A stretch of DNA of 56,849 nucleotides, taken from positions 1 through 56,849 of IMG/VR virus record IMGVR_UViG_3300025108_000058; one strand, 5' to 3'. A program made the translations under genes and the position numbers. This document shows positions 42,431-51,731 of this stretch, piece after piece. Below the pieces are notes generated by a model. The model did no database searches. It had not been told where the DNA came from and was given only the letters and a program-made list of their open reading frames with translations. The stretch is from a virus. Positions within the stretch are counted from its first letter, which is position 1. Each line of letters begins with the position of its first letter.

Positions 42431-42434
42431 TGTG

Positions 42435-44336
42435 TTAATTCTCTAAATCTTTAATATTGTCTTCACTTAGCATTTTAGATTTCTGTTCTGACTGCTTTTT
42501 AAAAACTATATTTTTAAGATCTTGTTTATTTCTATGATAAACAGCTTGAGTAGATAGATTTTCAGCAACGTTGTCGTTATCTGAAGGATACCCTCCTTTC
42601 ATACCGTGTACACCTAAAGGATCACGTCCACCCAGTGCATCATTGGTACCGTATACAGAAGCTTTTTCAGTAGGTCTACCACCGTCAGGTCCTGGTTCTC
42701 CCCAGTCTGGTGTGTTTTCTACTTCTGAATAGCCTGTTGGTAAGTCTTCTGCTCCGCCTCCTTTAGGAGTTGATGTAGCTCTTCTACCGTACATTGAAGC
42801 AAGATCATGTGGAGTACCGTATGTAGTACCTGATTTAGCAGGATCATTTCCTTCACCTTCTATTTGAGCTATTCTAAATGTTCTTTTAGAATCTTCTCTA
42901 ACCAAGTCTCTCATTTCCATATATTGATCTTCTGATAAATTAAATATTGATTCGTATATATAGTCTGATGAGAATAATTTAGTGTCTTTCATTTGAGAAG
43001 CTAAATCTACCTTTTCTTTAAGTAGTGCTACTTTTTCTTGTTCGAATATAATAGAAGGTGTAGTTAACTTAATTTCGAAGTTAGTTAAACTTTCTCCTGT
43101 AAATCCTTGAGAGTATAAATGTACTAGAGCTATCTTAGTTAACTCTGATTCCATTATTTTTTGTACTCTTTCTACTGTTCTTGCAAATCTAATATCTTCT
43201 GCTGCTAAAGTAGCTTTACCAGATAATTCTCCTTCATATCCAAAATATGCTTTTGGTATCTTAAGAGCAGCAAACATTTTATTAAGTAAGTAATTAACGT
43301 CAGTAGTCCCATCGTAATCTAAACCTTTAGTAGTTTCGATTCTAGTAGAAGTATCTCCTCCTCTTACAGGTAGATAGAAATCTTCCATCATATTCTGCAT
43401 ATTAAACTTAAGGTTGTATTGACCATCTTCTCCAACATAAGGAGTCTTTTTCATTGAATTAATGGTCTTTTGCATAAATTGCTCTACTTCATTTGGTGGA
43501 ACGTTTCCTACGTTAATGTAGAACATTCTCTTTTCTGGAGCTCTCATTATACGATGAATTAACATCGCATCTTCCATTAGAGTAACTTGTTTATATATCT
43601 TTCTAGCTGGTTCTAAATATGATCTACCGTATGGTAGGTAAGAAGTATCAGATATTAATCTAAAGTGAGCTATTTCGTAATTATCAAAATCTATAACTCT
43701 TTCGTTAGACTTTCTTTTTGGAAGGTAATTAGTACTTTGAGATGATGCTAGTCCGTCTGGGTCTAGTTGAAATATTACTTTAGAAGGATTATCAGGATCT
43801 TCTCCTTCTCTTCTTATCATGTGATAAACTGTGTAAGGTAGTACATTATATACTCCAAACTTTTCTGAGATTTCTAACTTTAAAAAGAAGTCTCCGTACT
43901 TAACCATGTTTCTAGTCCAAGACCAAAGGTTAAACTCAATATTAAGTACATCGTAAAATAAATTATAAAGTACTCTCTGTATGTTTTCGTCTGATGATTG
44001 TATTGCTAATATTTCGTTTTGATCGTTTTTAACTGTTGCTTCATCAGCTAATATATCTAATGCAGAAGCTATAATTGGATCAGTATCCATTACTTCATAA
44101 TCAGAGTATAATTGAATCCTTAGTGTCTGGTAATTAATATTAGGGTTAAAGATATTTTTATTATTGTAGATATATAGTCTACTAAATCTATCTACTAGAG
44201 AATTCGTTTGATACCTACCGGTATTCTGTATTTTGTTTACATCAGCAATCTTAAGTTCTTTTCCTCCGACGTTTCTAATTACTACATCGTTTGAAAAAAG
44301 TGTTCTAAGTCTACCAAATAAGGATTTATCCGCCAT
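42435..44336 (-). CDS. 20: Portal vertex protein, T4 gp20-like
   Basis: The product has the gp20 order. RIQLYSDYEVMDTDPIIASALDILADE is the start of the wing domain, then come SYLPYGRSYLEPARKIYKQVTLMEDAMLIHRI and APEKRMFYINVGNVPPNEVEQF (stem), and DYDGTTDVNYLLNKMFAALKIPKAYFG. The C-terminal 150 residues are Gly/Pro/Asp-rich and disordered. It forms the dodecameric DNA gate at one head vertex and the docking site for terminase. A promoter octamer precedes it and gene 17 lies 26 bases upstream. Confidence 0.93.
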   Translation of the reverse strand: MADKSLFGRLRTLFSNDVVIRNVGGKELKIADVNKIQNTGRYQTNSLVDRFSRLYIYNNKNIFNPNINYQTLRIQLYSDYEVMDTDPIIASALDILADEATVKNDQNEILAIQSSDENIQRVLYNLFYDVLNIEFNLWSWTRNMVKYGDFFLKLEISEKFGVYNVLPYTVYHMIRREGEDPDNPSKVIFQLDPDGLASSQSTNYLPKRKSNERVIDFDNYEIAHFRLISDTSYLPYGRSYLEPARKIYKQVTLMEDAMLIHRIMRAPEKRMFYINVGNVPPNEVEQFMQKTINSMKKTPYVGEDGQYNLKFNMQNMMEDFYLPVRGGDTSTRIETTKGLDYDGTTDVNYLLNKMFAALKIPKAYFGYEGELSGKATLAAEDIRFARTVERVQKIMESELTKIALVHLYSQGFTGESLTNFEIKLTTPSIIFEQEKVALLKEKVDLASQMKDTKLFSSDYIYESIFNLSEDQYMEMRDLVREDSKRTFRIAQIEGEGNDPAKSGTTYGTPHDLASMYGRRATSTPKGGGAEDLPTGYSEVENTPDWGEPGPDGGRPTEKASVYGTNDALGGRDPLGVHGMKGGYPSDNDNVAENLSTQAVYHRNKQDLKNIVFKKQSEQKSKMLSEDNIKDLEN

Positions 44337-44352
44337 TAAAGTACGTTTTAAT

Positions 44353-44360
44353 TATAAATA
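44353..44360 (-). promoter_or_regulatory. Late-promoter-like octamer TATTTATA
   Basis: Exact octamer in the 26-base gap between genes 17 and 20, 16 bases before the portal ATG. Confidence 0.7.
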
Positions 44361-44362
44361 GT

Positions 44363-45937
44363 CTATTTTAATAACCAAGAGATATCTTGTTCGCCTCCTG
44401 GTGTATTAACAATATAAGGATTTTTTACTTGATTACCAACTGTTTTAATGACAGCTTGGTTCTTTGCATTGAGGTTTGTAAACGATGATAATGACGCTCT
44501 GGCTAGGTCCATACCCTGCTGTCTCAGTCTTAATGCAGTATCTCTTACATATAAAGCAGTTGCAAAAGAAATAATCAAATCATCATTATACCTATCTTGA
44601 GCTTGTGCTTTACCGTTTTTCCATATAAATACTCTCATCTCAGCCATTAGCCTTTTTGATTGTATATTTACAGAATGTTCTCTTATATATTCGATTGCTT
44701 TAGCAATCACTAATGGACGTGATTTAGCTGACATAGTAAAGCCAGGTACTAGTTTATCACGTTCAAATTTATTCATATATGATTCTACTGTGTCTCTATT
44801 ATTAGTAGGACTATAGTATAAATTTCTATATTCTCTTTCCATTACCTGTTCTATTGTAGCCCAACCAATATTAGCATTTTCAACTACTAACAGAGCATCA
44901 TTGTACTCAGCTGCTATTCCTACAAGTACATTTCCAAAATCTTTAGGAGATATCTTTCCTTTGTATTCACCTACTTGTACACAATTTTCTATATCAAATA
45001 TATGAAATGCAGAGTAATCCGTTGCATCTCCTCTCGCTACATCCGCTACAACCATATATGACTTGCTGTAGTCAACTCCTTCCCAAATCCATAAGTTACC
45101 GTCGACTCCTCTTTTTTCCATAGGATCTTTTTGGTATGTTTCTTCGTAGAAAGTAATATCTTCAGGTTCAAATACTGTATCTCCAGAGGATAGGAAATCG
45201 CAATCACATTCTTGACCAGCCATCCTTGGACCTAGGTCTCTGTCTTGTTGTTGCCTCCAGGTTTCATCTCTTTCAGGATGTACTGTCCAAGGTAATCTTA
45301 TAGGTAAAAATGAATTTTCTCCTGTTTCAGCCTTTTCCCAAGTTAAATGAAACCAGTTACCTATTCCATTAGGAGTAGACAGTGCCATACATTGTCCACC
45401 GGTAGCTAACGTTTGTTGAGCAGCAGTATATGTTTCGTCTATATTATCTATAAATGCAGCTTCATCTATTAATAGTAACGATACTGCTTCAGATCTAGCG
45501 GCATCTGCATTAGATGATTTAGCTGATATTTTTGATCCGTTTTTAAGTCTTAATGATAATTTATTCTTTTCAACTGATTTTAATCTTAACCACTTAGGTA
45601 GTTGATCGTACATAAAAATAGTCTTTGTTACTAAGTTTCTTGCAGTTGCTTGAGTAGTAGCTAAAGCTAGTACGTTTTTATCCTTATGAAAGACCATTAA
45701 CCATAAACTATAAGCAGCTGAAAGGGTTGATATACCTAGCTGTCTAGACTTAAGGGTAATAATATACTGGTTGTCTTTAAATAAATGTAAGATTTTCTCT
45801 TGAAAAGGGTATAAAGAAAAAAGAATTCTACCTCTTGTAGGGTGTTGAATAAAGCAATACTTCTTCATGAAGTACGCTGGATCTTTAGCGCACTTTAAAT
45901 ACTCTTGTGCGATTATTTTTTTTATGTCTTTTGCCAT
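44363..45937 (-). CDS. 17: Terminase large subunit, T4 gp17-like
   Basis: Residues 64-71 (SRQLGIST) are the Walker A variant of phage packaging ATPases and 155-160 (LLIDEA) the Walker B with its catalytic Glu. STPNGIGNW is the coupling motif. The nuclease domain shows VVADVARGDATDYSA (Asp299), LLVVENANIGWAT (Glu353) and a C-terminal RYNDDLIISFA Asp. All essential sites are intact. It pumps DNA into the prohead and cuts the concatemer. The protein is a little shorter than T4 gp17 (610). Its start is two bases after the PD-(D/E)XK-like gene stop. Confidence 0.95.
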   Translation of the reverse strand: MAKDIKKIIAQEYLKCAKDPAYFMKKYCFIQHPTRGRILFSLYPFQEKILHLFKDNQYIITLKSRQLGISTLSAAYSLWLMVFHKDKNVLALATTQATARNLVTKTIFMYDQLPKWLRLKSVEKNKLSLRLKNGSKISAKSSNADAARSEAVSLLLIDEAAFIDNIDETYTAAQQTLATGGQCMALSTPNGIGNWFHLTWEKAETGENSFLPIRLPWTVHPERDETWRQQQDRDLGPRMAGQECDCDFLSSGDTVFEPEDITFYEETYQKDPMEKRGVDGNLWIWEGVDYSKSYMVVADVARGDATDYSAFHIFDIENCVQVGEYKGKISPKDFGNVLVGIAAEYNDALLVVENANIGWATIEQVMEREYRNLYYSPTNNRDTVESYMNKFERDKLVPGFTMSAKSRPLVIAKAIEYIREHSVNIQSKRLMAEMRVFIWKNGKAQAQDRYNDDLIISFATALYVRDTALRLRQQGMDLARASLSSFTNLNAKNQAVIKTVGNQVKNPYIVNTPGGEQDISWLLK

Positions 45938-45939
45938 AA

Positions 45940-47010
45940 CTATTTGATTCCACTCCTAAATACTTGAGGTGCTAAACCATTTTTAAGTGATATAGGACTT
46001 GAAAATGTTTTTGGATTTTCTCCTATATAAGTCATTAATTGTTCAGGAGCCAGTGATAAGTAATCTCCAAAACCAGTGCTTGTATCAACAAATATAAAGT
46101 GTGCTACTCCTTCTCTTTTAGCATATGTAGCAGCATATACTTTCTGTAGTGCTACTCTTAATCTATTAGAGTCAGTACAATTTTCTGGTGTAATATACCT
46201 TTTAACGTACTCTTCATCGTAAACTTGATTAAGTAGTTTATTAAGTTGTTCTACACTTTTTTTATAGTCAACATCTTCTCTATCTTGAGATATATTAAAT
46301 AGAGCAGGCATAAAAGAGTCTGGTCTATTAGTGTCTAATTGTAAAGCTTCTAAAGTGTCTATTATTTCGGCTCCACCGGTAAATGAATGATCTCTTTTAC
46401 CCAATCTAGCTGCAGATCCTTTTACCTCTAAGTACTTACCTCCCCAGTCTAAATCTCCTTTTTCCCCTTTCATCATTTTAACATCGCCTATGAGTGTTGA
46501 TAAGCCTATTTCAGCTTTACCTACTCCTCTTCCTCCTTCTTGGCCACCGATATTAATAAGAGACTTAACAGAATTACCTGAAAGCTTACCGTTAAATTTA
46601 CTGAGTATATTTCCTTTTACACCTAGATCAGAAAAGTTTATTGTCTTTTTAATGTAGAGCATATAGTTTTCTAAGTCATCATTATCAGCTAATACGTTAA
46701 ATACTCTCTGAGGAGCATCTCCGGATTGAAGAGTATTGTCGTCTATGTTTTGAAGTTTTATATAATCAAAGAAAGCATTCTGATTAGGTCTGTTTCTAAT
46801 GTATCTTCTTAGATACTGTAAAGCTTCTTGATCGTCTGATATAGAGGTAATAAGAGATATTACATCGTCGGGAGTAACTGGTTTATTCTTATCTGTTGCT
46901 TCGCCTATTATACTATCAAGCAGAGCTCTATCTTCAGCATTATCCATTGATGGAGTACCTGTTTTAGACCTCCAAGCCCACTCTGTGTATAGTTTATCTG
47001 TAATGTTCAT
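45940..47010 (-). CDS. PD-(D/E)XK nuclease-like protein next to terminase
   Basis: The 356-residue protein has, in order, GRGVGKAEIGLSTL (Glu167), GDLDWGGKYLEVKGSAARLG (Asp186, Glu195-Val-Lys197) and several conserved-looking Arg/Lys residues. This Glu ... Asp-x(8)-Glu-x-Lys layout fits the PD-(D/E)XK endonuclease core. The N-terminus (LYTEWAWRSKTGTPSMDN) is of a type found in proteins beside marine phage terminases. No small terminase is otherwise visible, so it may help in packaging initiation or end processing, or act as an independent nuclease. It is coupled to the upstream gene by a TAATG junction. Confidence 0.6.
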   Translation of the reverse strand: MNITDKLYTEWAWRSKTGTPSMDNAEDRALLDSIIGEATDKNKPVTPDDVISLITSISDDQEALQYLRRYIRNRPNQNAFFDYIKLQNIDDNTLQSGDAPQRVFNVLADNDDLENYMLYIKKTINFSDLGVKGNILSKFNGKLSGNSVKSLINIGGQEGGRGVGKAEIGLSTLIGDVKMMKGEKGDLDWGGKYLEVKGSAARLGKRDHSFTGGAEIIDTLEALQLDTNRPDSFMPALFNISQDREDVDYKKSVEQLNKLLNQVYDEEYVKRYITPENCTDSNRLRVALQKVYAATYAKREGVAHFIFVDTSTGFGDYLSLAPEQLMTYIGENPKTFSSPISLKNGLAPQVFRSGIK

Positions 47011-47654
47011 TATGCGTCTGGTTCTTCTCCTGCTTCAAAGTCTACAGGTTCATCGGATAAATCAGCTCCTCCATCATCTACTGCTGGAAAGTCATCTCCT
47101 CCTGCATCGTCTCCTCCTTCTGCTCCTCCTCCAGCATCTGCTCCAGGAAAGTCTCCTCCGCCTCCGCCACCGCCTCCGGTGTCTACGTCAGCAGGTTCTC
47201 CTTCTCCAGCTCCTTTCATTGGTGACTCTCTATAAAGTAATTCTAATTTATCTAATGCTTGCTGATAATCATCTATTTTATTAATATAGTATCTTTTACC
47301 TTGTATTTGAGCTTGAAATCCATCTCCCATCCATTTAAGTATGTAGTCTTGACCATTCTTTAGATTTACTCTAAATGAAGTTGGTCTAGGAGAAACCCAG
47401 TCTATTGACTCGACGAACTCTTTAAATTGTTCGGTTTGTAGTTTTACTAAAGCTGCTTTTAAGGTAGGAAATTTACCTAGTATTTTATCAGTAGCGTCTT
47501 CTAGAACTGTTCCTTGTGGAGCTTCCATATCTGGTTCTTCCTCTGGTATAGGTTCTTCTTCAGGTTCTTCTTCGTTTAATTGATCTAATAAACTTTCTTT
47601 AAGTACCTCTTCGTACGCCTCTAGAATGATATTTTCTAATTTAGCTTTGTTCAT
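47010..47654 (-). CDS. Acidic protein with capsid-targeting-like leader
   Basis: I start at 47654 (MNKAKLENIILEAYEEVLKE). The longer frame to 47696 overlaps the end of the upstream gene by 41 bases and begins with a basic stretch that is the same DNA as that gene's Lys-rich end. The leader is helical and ends in IILE-A. A Glu/Pro-rich segment, a compact domain (about 40-140, with FRVNLKNGQDYILKW and FQAQIQGKRYY strands) and a Gly/Asp-rich tail follow. A core or head-packaged protein is proposed. The family is not recognised. Confidence 0.6.
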   Translation of the reverse strand: MNKAKLENIILEAYEEVLKESLLDQLNEEEPEEEPIPEEEPDMEAPQGTVLEDATDKILGKFPTLKAALVKLQTEQFKEFVESIDWVSPRPTSFRVNLKNGQDYILKWMGDGFQAQIQGKRYYINKIDDYQQALDKLELLYRESPMKGAGEGEPADVDTGGGGGGGGDFPGADAGGGAEGGDDAGGDDFPAVDDGGADLSDEPVDFEAGEEPDA

Positions 47655-47655
47655 T

Positions 47656-50600
47656 TTACTTCTTTTTCTTTTTATATCCTTTGTGCCAATGTTCATTAGA
47701 TGTTTTAATCTCTAACTCACTAACTGGTATATCTTCTACTGTTTTGCCGCTTTCAAATAAAACGTCATAATGAGTAACTACATGTTTCTCTCCTTCTTTA
47801 ACTAGAGTATGTTTCTCTGGTATACAATTACCTTTTCCATACTTCTCATGTACTACTTTAGCAGCACAATCGTGAGCAAATCCAGGTCCAGATTCTTTTA
47901 CTTCTTGATCTGCCTCAGTATCTGGTGCTTTTGCAACGTAGTTAAGTAGTTTTAGTACTCTCTTTATATTTCCATTAGCTGTAAAATCAGTAGGTTCTTT
48001 ATCGTTTATTTGATTAAAAAGAGATAGAAGTGCAGTAGCCATTGATTGTGCATTCTTTACATTAGCATTATAACCACGTAAGATAGTATCTGGTATTGGT
48101 CTTGCTTCTGCTTCATCTATATCATCATCATCATAGCCTGGAATATCGTATATACCCATACCGTCTAATTCTGAATTGGAAAATTCAGCACTTAGTCTCT
48201 TTCTAAATTCTGGTACACTAGTAATCCATCCGTGTAGTGCTTCTACTGCACCTGGATTATCTTCTATAAATTCTTCGAATCCACCACTATATCCTATAGC
48301 TCCAAATAAAGTTTCTAACTCCCTAGAGCTTTCTTTGATTGTATCTTCTTCTTTTACTATTTTACTTCCTTTAATTCTACTATGTGCTATACCGTATACA
48401 TCTCCGTTTCCGAAATCTACTGTAGCTTGAGTATCTGATATTTTAGTTACCTTTCCTTTTTTACCGTCTTTAGTAAGTGTATCTCCAACTTTTACTTCAG
48501 ATACTACTTCTTGCATATAGTCTTCTAGATTTTTATCTACTGGTAATTGAAATTTATCTGCTAAAGCTAATACTATTTCTGCTGCTGCGTCTCTCTCTGA
48601 TATATCATCATTGTTAGACATATTTTGTACAGCTTTTAATACATCATCGAAATCTCCTCTTCCTTCATCTAATTCTTGATCTCTACCTGTTCCTGCTATT
48701 TTATCATCTTGTTTAGCTAATAGCTCTTTATATTTAGCGTTTATTTGTTTTACTTTTTTGATAAACTTTATTCTCTTAGGATCATCTTGAGGTAATTTAT
48801 TCATAGAAGGAGCTAAATCCTTAATGAATTTTCTACCTTGAATAATCTTATCCATCTCAGAATTTTCTTTTATACCTTCTAATTGTAAGCCATCTATTTG
48901 GTCATACCTTACTTCATGCTCTTCTCCATCTTGATCTACACCAAATACAGTATCGTCATTCCACATATTAGCATTATCGTCGTTACCATTTTTAGGATTA
49001 TAGATAATTAAATACTTATCATCAAAAGTTCTAATCATAGCATCGTCTGATTGTCCTAGGTAAGCTAATAATTTTTGTTTTGTATACTCTTCATTTACAT
49101 TTGTACCTCCATGTCTAGCCATTGCTGCTTTAAAGTCTCCTTTATATAGCTGCTTTACTATTTTACGTCCTAACATTTCTAATTCGTCAGCATCAAGAGA
49201 GTGTGGTCTATCAAATCCATCTAAATAATTTTGAGCCATTACTCCGTAGTCAGCAGGATCTATAACGTCTTCTATACCTTCATTATAGTCATAGTCGTCA
49301 TTATTAGCATTTTTTATCATATCAGCTATCTTTGCAAGAGTAGCTTTATCCTTATCTGACAGTCTATGACCTAAGTGAGTAGGTTTTCCTCTGTCGTCAA
49401 ATTTTTGTTCGATATCTTGTTCGTTTATTTCTTGCATCTGTTTAAAATATTTTGTCATCTCGTTTTTAACGAGCTCTGTATTTATAAAAGGTTCACCTGA
49501 AGGTTTAACTCCTACATCTGATAAAACGATGTCTTTATCGTTTGCCAAGAATATTAGTTTGTTTCCATCTATTTGAAATCTGTATGATACCTCTGAGTCA
49601 TTCTTATATATAATATGTACTGTAAATGCTTCTGGTACGCTAGGAGATAGTGCTGAGGAGAATACTTTTTTAATTCTAGCTTTAGATACTTCGTCTCCTG
49701 AAGCATGTACTGCTTGTACGATTGCTTTTCCGGCTTTACTAGCTATGATAGAAAGATGCTCTTTACTTAAGTTTACGTTGTCTTGTTCTTTTAACTTATT
49801 ACCAGCTTTAACTGCATCTTTATGTGCTTTAGAATTACCATGAGAAGCTTTTTTCCCTGCTTTTCTCTTAGCATTTATATTAGCCCAAAGTCCTTCTTTA
49901 TTTATCTTCTGACCAGCTTTAACTGCATCTTTATGTGCTTTAGAATTTTTATGAGCAGGTTTTTCACCTCTAGCTCTTTTAGCTCTGATATTAGCCCATA
50001 GCCCTGGTCTTTTCTTTTCTCCTATATAGTCTTTTTCAGCTTCTCTATCTGCTTGATAATCTGTTTCTTCTTGATCTCCAGCATTCATAAGTAAGTTACC
50101 TAACTCTTTATCTTGTTCCATTTTAGGATTAATAAGAGTAATAGCATTTGGATGTGTGTCTCCTCTACCAATATGTAGTTCGTAGTCTTGTCCTTCTTTA
50201 TATTTATATTTAAGGTAGTCAATTAAATACTGAGTAGCATCCAAATCGTACCCTAAAGCAAAGACATCGTCTTGACCTTCATTAAAAGTATCATCATAGC
50301 TTTTAGGTTTTGTTCCTTTAGCTTTTGCTATTGCAGCATCTATCTTATTAAGCATATCTCCATACTTATCTGCTATTGGACCTCCTTCTGGTTCAGCTTC
50401 CTGCTCCATATCTCTCATTACCTGGTCTCTTTTGATTTGAAGTTTGGATAATATTGCTGAGTTTTTAGGAGATGCTGTTTTGTTATCTTTCTTTTTAGCC
50501 ATCCTAGATTGTAATGCTCTTAATTTCATAAGAACAGGATCGTTAATATCTTTAGTTTCGTCTAAATCGTGGCTTTTATCTACAACAGAAATACCATTAG

Positions 50601-51069
50601 CTTCTAAATCCATAGATAAGTCGTATATAAACTCTGCTGGATCTGAGTCAGGGTTATAGTGATCGTGATCAGTAGTTGCTGATGTAAAGTTAAAGTATAC
50701 AATTACATTTCCGTCTCCATCATCATCGACTATGTCAGTACTTACGTACTCACTGTCTATATTTTGATCTATAACTTGTATAGCTTTTTTATAATCTTTT
50801 CTAGATACTTTTATATAAGTTGTTTGATGTGGACCTTCTGTTTTAAGATTTACGTTAACTCCTTTCTTAGCTAATTTCTCTGCTTCTTCAGAGTCTTTAG
50901 TAACTACCATTCCTGCTTCTTGTTCTTTTAATTGATTCTCAAGAGATTCCTTAAGTAATTCTAATTTTTTCACTGTTTTGTTATCTTTTTCCACCGCTTT
51001 ATTTTCTCTGTAACACTTAAGAGTGTATTCGCATTTAGATAAACGATCTTTAAGTTCTTTGTAATTCAT
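47656..51069 (-). CDS. 1137-residue multi-module prohead/internal protein
   Basis: The protein is a string of small modules rather than one fold. These are an N-terminal coiled coil (1-50), an alpha/beta part with SRKDYKKAIQVIDQ and VDDDGDGNVIVYFNF (55-165), two basic GLWANIxAKR...KAHKDAVKAG repeats (about 355-427), a beta part (475-535), helical DNA-binding-like parts, an SH3-like VKVGDTLTKDGKKGKVTKI unit (859-905) and a Cys/His-containing unit at 1063-1130 with a Lys-rich end. Nearly all module borders carry hydrophobic-x-Glu (LDE171, NKE392, INE550, VNE660, IKE735, LDE802, VSE858, IKE913, IDE986, VKE1059). This suggests a polyprotein for the head protease. Confidence 0.65.
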   Translation of the reverse strand: MNYKELKDRLSKCEYTLKCYRENKAVEKDNKTVKKLELLKESLENQLKEQEAGMVVTKDSEEAEKLAKKGVNVNLKTEGPHQTTYIKVSRKDYKKAIQVIDQNIDSEYVSTDIVDDDGDGNVIVYFNFTSATTDHDHYNPDSDPAEFIYDLSMDLEANGISVVDKSHDLDETKDINDPVLMKLRALQSRMAKKKDNKTASPKNSAILSKLQIKRDQVMRDMEQEAEPEGGPIADKYGDMLNKIDAAIAKAKGTKPKSYDDTFNEGQDDVFALGYDLDATQYLIDYLKYKYKEGQDYELHIGRGDTHPNAITLINPKMEQDKELGNLLMNAGDQEETDYQADREAEKDYIGEKKRPGLWANIRAKRARGEKPAHKNSKAHKDAVKAGQKINKEGLWANINAKRKAGKKASHGNSKAHKDAVKAGNKLKEQDNVNLSKEHLSIIASKAGKAIVQAVHASGDEVSKARIKKVFSSALSPSVPEAFTVHIIYKNDSEVSYRFQIDGNKLIFLANDKDIVLSDVGVKPSGEPFINTELVKNEMTKYFKQMQEINEQDIEQKFDDRGKPTHLGHRLSDKDKATLAKIADMIKNANNDDYDYNEGIEDVIDPADYGVMAQNYLDGFDRPHSLDADELEMLGRKIVKQLYKGDFKAAMARHGGTNVNEEYTKQKLLAYLGQSDDAMIRTFDDKYLIIYNPKNGNDDNANMWNDDTVFGVDQDGEEHEVRYDQIDGLQLEGIKENSEMDKIIQGRKFIKDLAPSMNKLPQDDPKRIKFIKKVKQINAKYKELLAKQDDKIAGTGRDQELDEGRGDFDDVLKAVQNMSNNDDISERDAAAEIVLALADKFQLPVDKNLEDYMQEVVSEVKVGDTLTKDGKKGKVTKISDTQATVDFGNGDVYGIAHSRIKGSKIVKEEDTIKESSRELETLFGAIGYSGGFEEFIEDNPGAVEALHGWITSVPEFRKRLSAEFSNSELDGMGIYDIPGYDDDDIDEAEARPIPDTILRGYNANVKNAQSMATALLSLFNQINDKEPTDFTANGNIKRVLKLLNYVAKAPDTEADQEVKESGPGFAHDCAAKVVHEKYGKGNCIPEKHTLVKEGEKHVVTHYDVLFESGKTVEDIPVSELEIKTSNEHWHKGYKKKKK
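49789..49899 (-). repeat. GLWANI...KAHKDAVKAG unit, copy 2
   Basis: Codes for about residues 391-427: GLWANINAKRKAGKKASHGN then SKAHKDAVKAGNK. Tandem to copy 1. Confidence 0.8.
49900..50007 (-). repeat. GLWANI...KAHKDAVKAG unit, copy 1
   Basis: Codes for about residues 355-390: GLWANIRAKRARGEKPAHKN then SKAHKDAVKAGQK. The unit is very basic and looks like a nucleic-acid-binding peptide; the two copies differ at a few residues only. Confidence 0.8.
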
Positions 51070-51090
51070 AGATAGAGTATTGTATACGTA

Positions 51091-51098
51091 TATAAATA
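51091..51098 (-). promoter_or_regulatory. Late-promoter-like octamer TATTTATA
   Basis: Exact octamer, 21 bases before the start of the 1137-residue gene, in the 35-base gap after the orphan gene. Confidence 0.65.
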
Positions 51099-51104
51099 AA
51101 TAGA

Positions 51105-51731
51105 TTAACTATCCCAAATAACGTTTTTGAACTTCTCTGGGGATAAACCAAAATAGTCTGTTCTCCATTTAGTTTGTTCAAAAAAATCTAAATAAAACCA
51201 ATCATCTTTTCTTCTCCACAGGGCTTTAGCTACATCATCCCAATCTAATTTAAGAAGAAATTCTTCAATCTCCAACTTTTTCTCTATAACTTGTTCATAA
51301 TAAAAGGAGTCCCATTCGTAATGAAATACTTCAAATACTGCATTAGGTGAAACATAATCGATAGAAATGTCTATTCCCCATTTCGGTTTCATTTTTATTA
51401 ACTTATATAACATTGGATTATAAGGTGCTACAGCGTAAAGCTGTTCTAATGCGTTAGAGCTGAATCCTTTTCTTTCAAATAAGTCTGAATGGTTAATATG
51501 AGCTCCGTCTCTTTTATCCCATAACATCCAATCGTATCTCATACAATCTTCATGTCTTCTTTCTATTGTTTGATATCCGTTATAACCTAAGAAAGCTTGT
51601 TCAGCTTTAGTTAAATGATATCCATTTTGATCAAATAGGTCAACAGAATTAGGATCTTTAAGTGTTTTAATATCTTCAGTAGGGTCTAAGAAATTAGGTT
51701 CCCTATGTAGTGTAGTATTTGCTATTTTCAT
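51105..51731 (-). CDS. Protein of unknown function (208 residues)
   Basis: I do not recognise this protein. It is acidic, rich in Trp, Tyr and Phe (FHYEWDSFYYEQV, WRRKDDWFYLDFFEQ) and looks like one soluble domain without cysteine clusters or membrane spans. The N-terminus NFLDPTEDIKTLKDPNS is polar. It starts in an ATGA overlap with the ParB-like gene and is followed by the promoter of the polyprotein gene, so it ends an upstream unit. Aromatic-rich patches suggest binding to DNA, peptide or sugar, but this is a guess. Confidence 0.55.
   Translation of the reverse strand: MKIANTTLHREPNFLDPTEDIKTLKDPNSVDLFDQNGYHLTKAEQAFLGYNGYQTIERRHEDCMRYDWMLWDKRDGAHINHSDLFERKGFSSNALEQLYAVAPYNPMLYKLIKMKPKWGIDISIDYVSPNAVFEVFHYEWDSFYYEQVIEKKLEIEEFLLKLDWDDVAKALWRRKDDWFYLDFFEQTKWRTDYFGLSPEKFKNVIWDS

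Noticed and set aside
46985-47284. Plus-strand Leu/His-rich frame resembling a membrane protein
   Set aside because: It is the antisense of the Gly/Asp/Pro-rich tail of the acidic protein; the hydrophobicity comes from complementing GGN and GAN codons.
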